Shown: positions 1 through 12,023 of the stretch, in pieces
How the letters are laid out: each line of letters starts with the position of its first letter
Numbering within the stretch: the first letter of the stretch is position 1
From: Apodospora peruviana
Taxonomy: Eukaryota; Ascomycota; Sordariomycetes; Sordariales; Lasiosphaeriaceae
Direction of reading: 5' to 3'
DNA: 64,000 bases
Assembly (NCBI GenBank): GCA_033439685.1
Contig: JAUEDM010000001.1
Location: 3,348,001-3,412,000, forward strand
The notes under the pieces: generated by a model
Told to the model about the DNA's origin: nothing
Seen by the model: only the letters and a program-made list of their open reading frames with translations
Database searches by the model: none
Position numbers and translations under genes: made by a program

Positions 1-2162
1 ACCTCATCATGCCATCCAAAGTCGACCAACCTACTTTAAAGATATCTCGACGCTTCCATAAGCCTCTCTTTCCAGTATTGATGTTGATCTCTACGGAATA
101 TATCCAACTGAGTCACTATCCAAGGTCCAGGCGCGTCTGAGGAGGCGCCAGAGACAACATCAGCCCGCCCCTCAAAACCTGGAAAGCATTCCATGAACAA
201 AGATCACTATCTGCCTCTGCCTCCGTAATTCGGGGTCCTCCATGTTTGGAGAGGCTCGAGGAACGGAGGAATGACCGGGCTGACTCCCCTGATGCCCTGT
301 CTCTCCTTTCGGCCGCACGCGCGCCGCGGCCACTGAAGCCGGGCCACCAACGGGGTCAGTGGCCCACTGGTTCTCGCTTTGGCAAAGCTCCCATCTTTGG
401 ACAAGCGCACTGCATATACCAAAATGCTTCACGTCTGATGGTGTCGTGATGTGACGATCCCGCCTTAATATTGAACTTTATGTCATCCTGGCGCAGCCAA
501 CAATTGCTGCGCGATGCGAGACATTCTCACTTCTCACTACCTGTCTCTGCTGCTGTGCTCCGTACCACCCCAGGCCAAACATTTACACCGCATCCATCGA
601 CAGACGACGCCTCAGGCTTGCCGGCCCCGCAAGCCTTGACGACCAAACGCCTGACCGTCCCGGTAGAAAGATGATGGTCAGGTCATCGCCCGGGATCAGC
701 CCTCGGACCTGAGGGAGAGGGATCTTGAGGATGGCAGCCTTTCAGCTTCAGATCCGCCGTTGGCGTGCAGACTGATTGGCAAGCGACACGGACGAACTGC
801 TGAAGTTTGTCTTGACGAACCCATTTCTGCCAGTGTCCCGTGCGCATCTGTAGGCCGGTTCGACAACCCCTGTTTGCCGTCTTAAGGTACCCGATGACAG
901 TGAGCTTCCTTCAGGTTACCGACAGGACGGGGTACCAGTCGGTCCAAGCCCAGGGCTCCCGCCTCCAGGGCTAGGTTCGCGACAAGGTAGCGTCCGGTAA
1001 CCTAGCGTCAGGGCAGCTGCTGGCCAACCAACCACCATCCACCTGCCCTTGAGCCGCAGCGCCTCCCGCTCAAGGGCAACCCGGGCCCTCCAGCAGGTCC
1101 AGCCTGCATCAGGGCAAGCGGACGGGATGCGGGACACGGGATGCGGGACATGGGGACATGGGACACACTTGGAACTCCATTCAATGGCAGTACCTAACTT
1201 GTTGGATCTCATCTCATACCCATCCATCCCTTTCTTCTAGAAACCTTCCTTCCGTAGCCTGACAGAGGAGTTACTGGGACCGCTCAGATGCTAGGCACGG
1301 TACCCCTAAACCCAGTACGGGCCCTGGAGAATGCTGTCCGGATCGGCAACGGAGATGGCCCCGTCTGCGTCCACCTCAACGGCCTTTTCGCCCGTGAACC
1401 TACCGGTAGTGCCTACCAGAAACTTGAAAGTCTACCAGGATGTGGAGCAAGCATTCAACAGGCAAAAAGAGAGACACCTTACGGTCCTTACCCAAGCGGC
1501 AGGGCGCTTACCTCGTCTCCAGGACTCTCCACCCGAGGCAATCGACAATATAAATTTATTAGACGCAGGTCCATACCAGCGGGCAATCTTCCCGTCAGGG
1601 TTCAGGACCGGAGGCAAGCGACTTGAGACAAATCCTCGCGCCTGTTGCTGCGTCTGCGTCAGTGCGCTTGCAGCCTCCTTTTCTTCAGCAGATCTAGCCG
1701 ACAAAATACACGGATCTGGATGTCATACATTCACAGTATCCGGAACACGATCCCGCAACTTGAAAGTGACCATTGATTTGTCTCATTTCCTTTTTGCATT
1801 CAGCCAATCCAACAAGTAAGCTGACTTCCCGCTCTCCCAGAAATCTCAGGAAACTCGATCGAGGATTAATCCTGTCTCCTAGACCCGGTGAGAGCGGGCG
1901 CCCCCTTTTTCAGCTGCAGCCAAGGCGACGGCGGCGTGTCGCCTGATCACCACCTACCTACCTACGTACTAGGCAGGTCCGGACTCTGGACAACGAAAGT
2001 TCATGACAAATATCTCGGCTTGCTCGATCTGGCTGAAGTGGGAACGGACACGGCCATCAGATCGACAAGACGCGTCGATTAATACTTGCGAGGGCTTTCA
2101 TTGACACGCGCGCTGCTCGAACTCCGACAATAAGCAATTACCTATACGGATACAGCAATGGA

Positions 2163-2190
2163 GTGTGTGTGTGTGTGTGTGTGTGTGTGT
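2163..2190. repeat. (GT)14 microsatellite
   Basis: Uninterrupted GT dinucleotide run in non-coding DNA. Confidence 0.95.
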
Positions 2191-2426
2191 CAGCTGAAGT
2201 TACGCCGAACGGCAAACCTTCATGACGAGCTGCTTGACCAGACTGGAGCTGAGGAACGCCTCCTTGTTATTCAAACATGCCATGTCATCATCATAAGATC
2301 CGAAATCCCTCGGAGGTCTTTCATTCTTCAACATGAAGGGTTCTTCCATGTCTACGTATTCAGACGATGAAAGACGTGGCTGACGAACTTATTACATACA
2401 ACAACGCCCGGCTTTATCTTGAATCA

Positions 2427-2440
2427 CCTACCTTGGTAGG
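2427..2440. repeat. Perfect short palindrome of the TACCTA type
   Basis: CCTACC-TT-GGTAGG is a perfect inverted repeat with a 2-nt centre. It belongs to the dispersed TACCTA/TAGGTA palindrome set described in the findings. Confidence 0.8.
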
Positions 2441-3533
2441 CACCTAGCCTTTCTCCCTTTGCTTTGCTAGGCCTCAACTCCTCCAGGCTTCTTGCTTTGC
2501 CTCTCGCCGAAGACGGGGGAGTTATGGTGCCGAACAGACCGCATACGCCTACATACGGCACGAGCAGCTAGCCCACCATGACCGTTGATCCCCCTTCCCA
2601 TTACTACCACACATAGCACGGGAGGTTACTAAGTAAGCACCCTCGGCAACGTGGCAAGTGGGATGCCATATCCGTGCAATCTGGGTGTTATTTCAGTATC
2701 TCTCCACAGATGGAGGAGGGGCCCGAATCAACTCCATTTTCCCCTACATGTTGGCACAGTAAATCGTGACCAAAGGAAACGCGACCTGGCATAACTCACA
2801 GCTAAAGATGCCGTTGGCTTGGTCTGAGCACCCTCTAGCTTTTTGTCTGGAGGCGGGTGTGTGGTAGGATGTATCCTCGCCTATCTAGCCGCGTCCCAAG
2901 TTAATGAACACCCAGAACTAATGTACCAAGGATCTGTCCGTTCCAAGAGTCGCGATTCTGTGGATTGGCCCAGATTACACTTGCCCCAGGTTCAGGGAGG
3001 CAGGCAGGAGGGGGTGGGTTCTAAACGACCTGTTTGTGGACAGGTACCTAGAATACTGAAGATTCTCCAGAGCCCAGACGCATTACTACCTACTTCCACA
3101 ACATATCACACCACTCGCTGTGATATCCAACTCAACTGATCACTGCATATGCAAGTAATTCATGACTACGGTGCCGCAGCCCTTTTCCAGGATGGATGGC
3201 TGGCCCAGACCGACCTTCCCGCCGCCGTGGCGCACCGCCATCATTGATCCCAGCTCCTTTCTTTTGAAACAAATATACTGCATAGTTCTGTACTCACACG
3301 GCTCTCCCTCCCTCTTCCTGTCTCTTTATTTGCATTTTTGGCTTCACACATTCTTTTCATGTCGAGAGGTTAGTCGGAACACGACGACGATCCTCTACCA
3401 ATCTGGCCCGGCCGGCCGGCTCGGGCCTTTGTTGTGTCGTAAACTTCGTTAGATAGACAAAAGCTAAGAATGGCCTTCCAAGATATCGCTAACGAACAAG
3501 AACAAGCCCGTTCCAGATAACACACGTCGTCTC

Positions 3534-4541
3534 TCACCTCCGCATGCTACCAATGATTTCTCTCTGCGTATCCCTCTCGCGCTGGCCCTCGGTCAGGCTG
3601 CCGATGCTACGCAGATCTCCCACCACGTCCTTGGCCTTGCCGAAATACACCTCCTGCAGCAGATTGCGCATCTTGAGCTCCATGTCCTCGACGAGCTTAC
3701 CAATGTTGGCAATGTGGCTCTCGTCGCTCTCGACGGGCAGGTCCTGCTCGACCTGGCGCGTCATGTTGCCGCTGAGGTCGACCTCGCCAAGGGTCGCGCC
3801 CTTGGTCGCCAGACTTAGAATGACCGTTGAGGTCAGCCGGTAGTTGGACGTGCGCCCGCGCTCGCTCGCCTCGAAGACGTGAATCGAATCCCAAACGCCC
3901 TGTGAGCTGGTGCTGCCGCCTTGTGGTGAGGCTACAAAAACACACGCCAAAATTAGTACGTATCATAGCAAGAAAGAAAGCGAGGTCAACGTACACTTCT
4001 TCAACAGCACCACGCCGGCAAACCCGTCGTCCAGGTTCCAAAAGTAGACGGATGACACGCCTCCCTCGTAGTACAGCTCGCGGTAGACGTCAAAGGCCTC
4101 GTTGGCGCGGATCTCCATCTTGCGCACGCGCTCCCCGGGCACGGCGCCCTCTCCAGCACCCTCATTGCTGCCGCCGGCACCCACGCCGCCGGCTCCGCCC
4201 TCGTCCAGCGGGGGGTCGAACTGGTTGCTCCACGGCGAGCGGTAGCTGTCGCCGTCCCGGTTGTAGTCGCACAGCAGGTAGTCGCGCCCCGTCTGCTTGC
4301 AGCGGCGCACCGTCAGCGGCTGGTCGACAGACGACAGCAGGTCCTCGGTCAGATCAGGGGCAAGCGATATGAGATTGTTGAGGTGCTCTGCGGTGTGTTT
4401 TGGGTTGAGCCGACGGAGGAGGTCCCTGTTGCGGCAGGCGCATCATCGTCGTCGTCGTCAGCATCCGCAAACCGAGGTGTCTGGGGCTTGAGTAGGTAGA
4501 GGTACTTACAGAGCCGAGTCGAACGGGTCGGCGGCGGCCAT
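3534..4541 (-). CDS. cap2: F-actin-capping protein subunit beta
   Basis: Beta subunit of the CapZ heterodimer, which caps actin barbed ends in cortical patches and at septa. Three exons on the minus strand: 4541-4510, 4425-3995, 3931-3534, giving 286 aa, the usual family length. The short first exon encodes MAAADPFDSAL and splices into DLLRRLNPKHTAEHLNNL, the conserved N-terminal region. The hallmark LCDYNRDGDSYRSPWSN follows, with a fungal Gly-rich insert just after it, then WNLDDGFAGVVLLKK, which crosses the second intron. The C-terminal third carries the TSTVILSL strand and the amphipathic tail around MELKMRNLLQEVYFGK. The start is fixed by the conserved MAAADPFD N-terminus. The gene is divergent from alg12 with 472 bp between start codons. 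Confidence 0.95.
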
Positions 4542-5013
4542 ATTTGCGAGCACAACTTCTGTACCTTTTCTATCTACTAGTTGGCTTGGTAAAGGGTCGC
4601 GATGGCGATGTGTTTGACCAAGGGAGTTGGTTGTTTGCTTCCTCGAAGTGCCAAGAAGGTTCCCAAGAACCCCCCATGTCAAAGGTTGGCGGGGTTCATG
4701 GAGAAGCGTTTCAGGGGCTCGTGCGCTACGATCTGTCACTAACTCCCCGGCAGCACCCCTGCAGCTCACCGACGTGCACACCTACCTTACCTGACGACCC
4801 TTCAGACTTGTACGGACACCCATTGCACCTATCAACTTGGAAGAGCATGCATAGAGGTACTTATATATCAACAACTGCCTTGTCAGTTGGCCACTTTGAG
4901 AAGAAATTCTATGGTCTTACCTTGAAATCGAGGTCCTTTGGATAAACCAAAACAACGTGCAAACGTCAGTTTGGACCAAGGCAGCTCTGCTGAGATCGAA
5001 AACTGTTCTCAAG
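4542..5013. promoter_or_regulatory. Shared divergent promoter of cap2 and alg12
   Basis: This 472-bp spacer separates two oppositely oriented start codons, so it must hold both 5' UTRs and promoters. No further gene or clear TATA element was seen. Confidence 0.6.
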
Positions 5014-7039
5014 ATGAAATCCCTAGGTGAGTTGTAGCCCTGAGATTGTGATTTTTTTATTTTATTTTATTTTATTTTTTGCAGAAAAGAAATTTCGAAG
5101 CTAACGAGCAATGTCAAAGCTGATATTGCCTTCTCTCTCTTGATACCGGGCCTGATATTATTACATCTCATCGTTGCCCCCTACACCAAGGTCGAGGAGT
5201 CGTTCAACATCCAAGCTGCCCATGATGTGCTGGTCTACGGCACCCCAACTTCAGACATCAGTCGCAAACTCCAGAGCAGCTACGACCACTTCACTTTCCC
5301 GGGAGCAGTCCCGCGGACATTCATAGGCTCTGTCCTGCTGGCCGGAATTTCGCAGCCCATCATCAACCTCGTCGGCTTTCACCATGGCCAGTTCGTCGTC
5401 CGCGCTGTCCTGGGCCTGTTCAACGCCGGGTGCCTGCTCTGCTTTGCCCGCAATATCAAGAGGACCTACGGCACAGCCACCGCGAGGTGGTATCTCCTGC
5501 TCCAAGCGAGCCAGTTCCATGTCATATTCTACGCTTCCAGGACCTTGCCCAACATGTTTGCTTTTGGCTTGAGTAAGTCCAGTCCGACTAAGTACTGTAG
5601 TCCCTCTCTTCAGGAAAGGTAAACTAACATGAATATAAACCGAAAAAGCAACACTCGCATTCGCCTTCCTGATCCCTCACCCGGACCGAAAGAGAATCCT
5701 CCCGCGCCAACGCCTCGCCGTCACGTTATTCGTCTTCGCCGCGGCGGTCTTCCGCTCCGAGGTCGCCCTCCTGCTCGGCACCATCATCCTCTACCTCCTA
5801 ATCCTCCCGGCAACTTCTCTAGAGACCGTAATACCGCCCTTCATCGTCTCCTTCCTGATGGCGCTCGCCATTTCCGTCCCAGTGGACAGCTATTTCTGGC
5901 AGAAGCCCGTCTGGCCCGAGCTCTGGGGCTTCTACTACAACGCCATCCAGGGCTCCTCCTCAGACTGGGGCGTCTCCCCGTGGTCCTACTACTTTGTGTC
6001 TGCCCTGCCCCGGCTGCTCCTCAACCCCTTTTCATATCTAGTCCTGCTACCCCTATCTTTGTCTCATCCGGCCCTTAAGCCCGCCACCCGCCGCCTCGCC
6101 GTCCCCTCCCTCCTCTTCGTGGCCATCTACTCCCTCCAGCCACACAAGGAAGCCCGCTTCATTTTTTACGTTGTCCCGCCGCTGACAGCCGCATCCGCCA
6201 TGGGCGCAAACCTCCTCTTCAACCGCGCTTTCCCCACCGGCACAACAAAACCCGGCAAGATGTGGTCATCTTTCCTCGCTATGGTATTAGTCATCTCGGT
6301 GCTCGTGTCCTTCGCCACCAGCTCAGCCATGCTGCTCATCTCGTCTCTCAACTACCCAGGCGGCGAGGCCCTCTCCTACCTGCGCGACACCGTCCTCCAG
6401 TCGGAAGGCGTATCGTCCATCTCGTCCTCATCATCGTCTGCATCACCAGCACTGCTGGTTCCAGCCCACGCGGACGTGCTCGCCTGCATGACGGGTGTCA
6501 CGCTCTTCGGAACCGCCACAAGCGCAATCATCCCGAATCATCATACCGGTGGTGGTGGCAACAACAAACTGCTAGTAGGCGAAGACTTGGGCGTCTCGTC
6601 ATCATCAGGAGGCGGCGGCGGCGGCGGCGGTAGCATCGTGACGATAGCGCTGGACAAGACTGAGGACGAGTCGGTTCTTGGTCAACCCGATTTCTGGACA
6701 CGGTTCGATTACGCGCTCACCGAAAACCCGGACAAGGTTAAGAAGGGAAGCTTGGGTGAGGTGTGGGAGGTTATTGGCATCGTCAAGGGGTACGCTGGGA
6801 TTGAGGTTGTTGGTCTGCCTCTGCCCGGTCATCGCGCAAGTAGAGAGAGTACTCAGGATGGAGAAGAACATGATGACGCTGTCGTAGGAAGAGGCGTGAC
6901 CGTGGAGCGGTGGAAACGGGGAGTCATGGCGCTGACGGGCGGGCGATGGGTTGGTCCTAGGATGGTGCCTAGGATATATATCCTCAAGAGGGTGAAGAAG
7001 GAGGGGAGAAAAAGGTCGAGGCAGGCTGTTGAGGCGTAA
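5014..7039 (+). CDS. alg12: Dol-P-Man:Man7GlcNAc2-PP-dolichol alpha-1,6-mannosyltransferase
   Basis: ER-membrane GT22 glycosyltransferase adding the eighth mannose to the lipid-linked N-glycan precursor. Exons 5014-5026, 5090-5572 and 5649-7039 give 628 aa. Exon 1 encodes only MKSL plus one base; its intron contains a TTTTA repeat and the acceptor is at 5088-5089. The catalytic first lumenal loop carries TKVEESFNIQAAHD and DHFTFPGAVPRTF. The GT22 hallmark PHKEARFIFYVVP lies near residue 335. Several hydrophobic segments give the polytopic topology. The C-terminal lumenal part contains Ser-rich and Gly-rich homopolymers (about residues 421-433 and 485-495), then a conserved tail with FWTRFDYAL and GRWVGPRMVPRIYILKR. 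The gene acts upstream of ost1, also in this window. Confidence 0.95.
5050..5080 (+). repeat. (TTTTA)n tract in the first alg12 intron
   Basis: T-rich pentamer repeat that forms the polypyrimidine-like region upstream of the exon 2 acceptor. Confidence 0.8.
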
Positions 7040-7258
7040 ATGGGAAGAGAAATGATTTTTTTTTTGTTAGATAAGGTGCCCTGCTTACCTATTCAAAGGG
7101 ATTGACTAGATAAATGGATGGGGCTGTAATAATAGTAGAATGTTCTGGGTGTGATATGGTCGTGTAAGGAAATCTTGGTACGGAACTCAAAAGGGGCATT
7201 TAAACCCCCTGTTACTTGGTAATGCTGATATGTTCAGATGGCGGAGGTTAGGCATACT

Positions 7259-7275
7259 CCTACCTACCTACCTAG
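7259..7275. repeat. CCTA tetranucleotide tract
   Basis: Four consecutive CCTA units ending in CCTAG, one of several intergenic TACCTA-type tracts in this window. Confidence 0.85.
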
Positions 7276-7491
7276 TTGATTACATCTCGTGGTTGCGGTG
7301 GCCTTTGGGGGTCAGGGAGCAGCCAGTCTTGTCAAGCCAGCTTCGTATGTATATATACAACTGAGAAAAGGAGTTCCGGGTTAGGTCTGGCCAGGGGCGA
7401 TGCCATTTAGGTACACAAACAAACAGTAAACTGACCCGAGACAGTCCTAGTAGTCATTATTTATCTTCTCTGTCAGTGCTAGATATATCGT

Positions 7492-7543
7492 ACACACACA
7501 CACACACTCTCTCTCTCTCTCTCTGTCTATCTGTCTCTCTCTG
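7492..7543. repeat. Compound (CA)n(CT)n microsatellite
   Basis: A CA run passes directly into a CT run with a few GT interruptions, in the alg12 downstream spacer. Confidence 0.9.
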
Positions 7544-8718
7544 ACAGTCACAGTCTCTCTACCGTCTCTAGTAAACATGCCTACATGGTAGTGAACTACT
7601 CCGTAATAAGGAATCAAATGATAGGTCTAGTCACTAAAGCCGGCGCCACGTCCGACCCGGGCCAAGCATGAAACCACAGTCACAAAAACACAAGTGGCGA
7701 TAGACATGGACATATTAAAACCCTCACACAACTCCAATCCGTTGTTTCATTTCCGAAGCCTGCAAAAAAAAAAAAAAAAGCTAAATAGATAGAATAATGA
7801 TAATAATAGACCCCATGCCCCTCTGCCTGCCCGACTTTTTCTGTAGCAAGATATAGTTTCTTTTCGTGTGTTAGGAGTAGTAAGAGTAGTAGATGATGGG
7901 TAGTCGGGAGATAGGCGGTGGTGCGAGGTTGGGCGGTACTTGCTGAAGTCTTCTGGATGGGAGACAGAAAAGTGAAAAAGGACCAAAAAATAATCACACG
8001 AGAGACACATGAAGAAAAGCGTTAATTACAGTTGTCGAACTCCCTCCGAACCGGTACTGGATGGTGGCCAAACTGCCGGCATGGAAGGCCAAAGCGGGAT
8101 GCAGAGAAGATGCCGGCAGCAAGCCTTCCTCAAAGCCCATCGTCGTCAAGCTCTTCTTCTGTCCATGTCCTGCCCGTCTTGCCATGCCATACCATGCCCT
8201 GCCTGCTTGTCCTCCATTGACCCAGCCAAGTCGAACGGCCCAAAGTCTGTCTTCCCCAATAAGATCCCTAAAATAAAACGCTTGTGAAGGGATACTTCTG
8301 ACGTTCGTATCAATGAAACAAGAAAAGAGGCCCGGATTGCCTGCCCGTTATTCTCGTCATCGGGCCGAGTGACGTGATGGGACACTCGTCCAAAATAAGC
8401 AATATTGTGAAGTGAATGCGGCTTCCCTACGAGTGGTAGGTGCCACTATTCAATGCTGAATACAACCCCACCGACCTTCGTTCTCAGACTCATCGCGTGC
8501 GAGTTGGTGTCGGCCCGTCGACGGTTGGGCTGAAGATTTGGGACGTCGTGATGGATGAGCGGTTGTCGAGTCAGGTTGGGAAGCTTGGGTCGTGGTAGTT
8601 TGGATCGATGGGCTGCGGCTCGGGCGCGCTTCCTGACTCGTAGAATGGGGACAGCAGTCGAGATAGGTGACGCCGAACGCCAACGGTACCTTCTGCTGCA
8701 AGACTCCCCAGTCAAGCC

Positions 8719-10305
8719 CTAGTTAACCCAAGAGCCACATACAAGGCATTTGACGGGTTCGGTCCATATCTTCAGGCCACCAACAATGCCCTCGCGTAGG
8801 TCTTTGAATTCCAAAAGCGGAAGTCCTTCCTCTTTCTTTCCTGGCTGTGACTCCGTTTTCAAATTCACTTCGAACAAACCCTCCCAAGGCTTCGAGCTGT
8901 CGCCGTTTGCCTGTGTATCCTTCTTCTTGGGTCTGCCTGGCTTTCGGCCCGGTGTCGACTTGCCGGGTGTCGCCTTGCTTGCCGCGTCTGATTCGGCTTT
9001 GCCGCCTGGTGCCTGAGGCTCCGCCGAAGTCTCGGGGACCGAGTCTTCGGGTGCTACCTGAGCGTCCTCGTCGTCCGCCTGCTTGACTTCGACGTTGTCG
9101 TTTGTGTCGGCCGTATCCCCACCACCGGATTTGACGTCGATCGAGTGTTGCGCAGAAACGGCAGCGCCAGTCTCGTTGGGAGTTAGTGGACGCTTCGCCT
9201 CGTCTCCGTTCTTCTCTTCCTTGAGTGCCTCAGGTGGCAGGTGTGGCTTGTCGGCACCCAGCCGCTCCCACACCGATCTGAGCGCGTCCTCAACGATGCA
9301 CTGCGAGTGCATCCACTTCTTGCAATTTTCTGTCGTGCAGCCGACCAACAGCTTATCGGGATGTGCCGGGGTATTGCAGCTACAAACGAGCTCTACAGTC
9401 TGATGGGGCGTTTGATGTTAGCCACGTACTCGGTCAACGCGAGGAAAAAGAAAGGATGATGGCATACCGAAAGCTCATACGTCCTAACGTCAAACGCCTG
9501 TCGCCAGTATAGCGCGTTTTGAATCTCGTCATCGTTCTCTTCGAACCACTGCGTCACTTTCGCCGGCGACGTGACGCTGACGACGTTGATAATGTCCACT
9601 GCGTCTTGTTAGGCAATTGTTGCGGGTTATGTATATAGCCGGGGTGCTCACTGTGGTTTGAGGCAATCAACTCGTTGACACCATGATAAGGCTGGCGCCC
9701 TTGAATCGTTCTCTTGCCATCGTGAGTGCCTTGCGGCAGTTCATCTGGCCAATACATCCAGTAAACACGAGCATAGACGTGATGCTCATCGCTTGCACGA
9801 ATCTCAAGAATGCGGGCAACCCAATCATCGTCCGATTTCTTCCTAGGTTGCATCGGCTCGCTGTTGGCAACCGCCTTCTGACGCTCGATGCTAGAATCGT
9901 TTGCGACGTAGATGAAGCCCTCGCTGAAATACTTGACACCATTGACTGGGTGTAAGGTCGTACACGTTAGTCCAGGCACGCTGGGAAGCTGTCGGATGAA
10001 ATACGGGATGCATCAAACTTACGAACAAAACTGTTGTATCTCGTCATGTCTGTCCACTTCTTGGCCGGCTCGACCTGGTAGTGAACGTCCATGTTCTCAT
10101 GCGACTTGAACTTGCCACTCGGCGAAAACGGGGAGTTCTGTAGGTTGATCTTTTGCGTTGTCTCGTCATCTTCGCCGCTCTCGGTGCGGCGACGCTTCTT
10201 CTTCTTCTGTTCTTTATCCTTTGGGTCGACGATTTTAATGGAGAAGGGACACTCGGCCCGGTTGTCCTCGGATTCCGGCCTGGGCCTCTTGCGCGCCGAC
10301 GCCAT
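8719..10305 (-). CDS. BAH-PHD domain chromatin reader (EPR-1/BP1-like)
   Basis: Nuclear protein with a bromo-adjacent homology domain followed by a PHD finger. Four exons: 10305-10023, 9945-9652, 9598-9468, 9399-8719; 462 aa. The N-terminus is basic with an NLS-like stretch (KEQKKKKRRR). The BAH domain runs from about residue 95 to 235: GVKYFSEGFIYVAND, WVARILEIRASDEHHVYARVYWMYWPDE, PYHGVNELIASNH and INVVSV. The PHD finger starts with CSCNTP, then GC-x4-C and WMHSQC. Its last ligand pair, CLVC, comes about 190 residues later, at the extreme C-terminus, after a Ser/Lys/Pro-rich insert containing an AT-hook-like GRKPGRPKKK. BAH-PHD proteins of this kind (Neurospora EPR-1, Fusarium BP1) are H3K27me3 effectors; orthology is inferred from domain order, not proven. 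Transcript 3' end convergent with alg12. Confidence 0.85.
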
Positions 10306-12023
10306 GGCTGCGAACTGTGCCGAGGATCGATGCGATGGGATCGAGATTGATGATTTACGAAATCAAACGATGATTTCGGATCGCCGTCTGATCGGAACCG
10401 GTGCCTGCGAACAACGTTTTGAAACCCGCGCGGCGAACTACGAAGGAATGTGATGCTGCTGCAGGGCCAACGGTGGTTGTCGGGAGTTTGGTTTTTGGCG
10501 CGAAAAGGTAAGTTTTGGGGAAGTCAGCTCGCGCTGTGAGGAGATATGGCTGTAGCCGACCCGCGGTGCGGTGCGGATGCGGGAGTGAGTGGGTGCAGAT
10601 GAGGTGGCTGGGAACCTTGGAGCGATCGAGAGTAACTTCAGGGAACACTGTCAAGCGGCGACGACCCAGTAGGGGGCTCTTCAGCGCCTGGAGGGCCGCA
10701 AGAGACGATAAATACTTAGACAGATGTCCTGGGCGCGCTTATTTCCCGGATGAGCGATGCCCAGGCCTCAATGGACGATGGGAGGATTATTGTCGCAAAG
10801 GGATAGTTGGACAATGTTCAAAATTTCGGGGATCGCGTCCGTCCGCCACTCAACTGTCAAGTTGGAAGGGGAAAGAAAAAACACGACCCAGCCACGTGAT
10901 TTATTCTACTGCTACTCCTCAACGCGCAAGCTCGGCCTTGGGCAAGTGAGGGACCGGACACGTTAGCTCTGAGGGACAGGGGACAGGGGGGCGCAGACTG
11001 TGGAGGACAGGGAAGCCGTCGGTTTTATGGTGTGGCTGGTACGGAGTACCCGTAATCTTTCTTTCTGAAAGACGGCTGCCACTCTGACTGGTCGGCTGGC
11101 CTGCTGCTGCTGGCAAAGGAGATTGAGACCCCAGCTCTTCTTCTCCAGCTTCGGTAAGGTACGGACCGCAAACATCAGGACGAGCAGACAAAGCACTCCC
11201 AGACACCTTGATAGCTTGGTAGTTTGAATTAACGAAGCTCGGAAACGGCCATGATGAAAAATCAGCTAAAATAGCTAGCCGTTCCGGCACTGTGAAGAGT
11301 CTTGCGACCAGCGCAATTGGCGTTGTTCAAGCTCCGGAGAAAGGATAAGACGGCGTATCTTTCATGTACCACACACCTCAGCTTGTTCCTGAATACCATT
11401 TGCCGGTTCATCAAACCACCCACAAGTCGCGGGGTAAAGCGGGAATGGCCACTCGTTGAAAATAACCCGAAGTATTTTCTCATGTGCCTTACCTAATAAG
11501 GCGCAATACAGTCGTGGTCCTACACCAAAGCCGGGTTTCGGCAAGCCTATTGGATTGTAATCCGTGCACTGTTTTCGCATCCTATCCGACATATCATTGG
11601 GAAGCTTTCAGAATCCAACATCGTCGTATCCTCACTCCGCAAGGCTGAGCTGATTTGCGCAAGAAAAACACTATATATCTGATGTTGCCCATACCTCGAC
11701 TTCTCAGGGGCAAGATGTATGACGAATATGATACGACTAGTAGGCAAGTGTTGGGTAAGGGCGATTCTATGCATACAATTCGAGACCGAGTATGCCGGGC
11801 GCCTAGGGAACTGTTATTAATATTAAATACGGATCATGCTATCTGGCAACCGACTCCACGAGACCAGACACCATTCGGATATCTTTCCAAACAGAAACAT
11901 AAGAACAACCCACGCCAACGCTATGCAGAAAGAGAAATCAAACGGTCCTGTTACATGTAACCCAAATAAACACAATCCCCATATCCAATTACAAGCTCCT
12001 TCTTCACTGCCTGCCATGCAGGT
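10306..12023. other. Spacer between the BAH-PHD and atg22 genes
   Basis: Both flanking genes are on the minus strand, so this holds the BAH-PHD promoter and the atg22 3' UTR. A CACGTG hexamer is near 10893. Open frames at 10515-10949 (+) and 10919-11290 (-) have no recognisable domain. Confidence 0.5.

Larger units (their letters stand above)
1..3533. other. Gene-free stretch, no recognisable coding region
   Basis: I recognise no conserved protein on either strand. The longest ATG-initiated reading frame (1331-1819, +) matches no family I know and has no convincing splice context. The stretch holds a GT microsatellite (2163-2190), a perfect CCTACC-TT-GGTAGG palindrome (2427-2440) and TACCTA tracts near 1953-1964. 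The last few hundred bases probably include the 3' UTR of the capping-protein gene. Confidence 0.6.
7040..8718. other. Convergent 3' spacer between alg12 and the BAH-PHD gene
   Basis: No supported gene. It contains the two 3' UTRs, a TACCTA tandem tract (7259-7275), a compound CA/CT microsatellite (about 7492-7543) and an A16 run (7764-7779). Open frames around 7680-8715 are low-complexity or antisense and match nothing I recognise. Confidence 0.6.

Noticed and set aside
858..872. GGTTCGACAACCC resembling a tRNA B box
   Set aside because: No A box at the right distance upstream and no cloverleaf arms; not a tRNA.
1331..1819. 162-codon frame from a true ATG on the plus strand
   Set aside because: Composition is not clearly coding, there is no domain and no splice context; kept only as a possibility.
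10515..11290. Overlapping frames on both strands between the BAH-PHD and atg22 genes
   Set aside because: No domain, signal peptide or splice structure; typical chance frames in GC-rich spacer.
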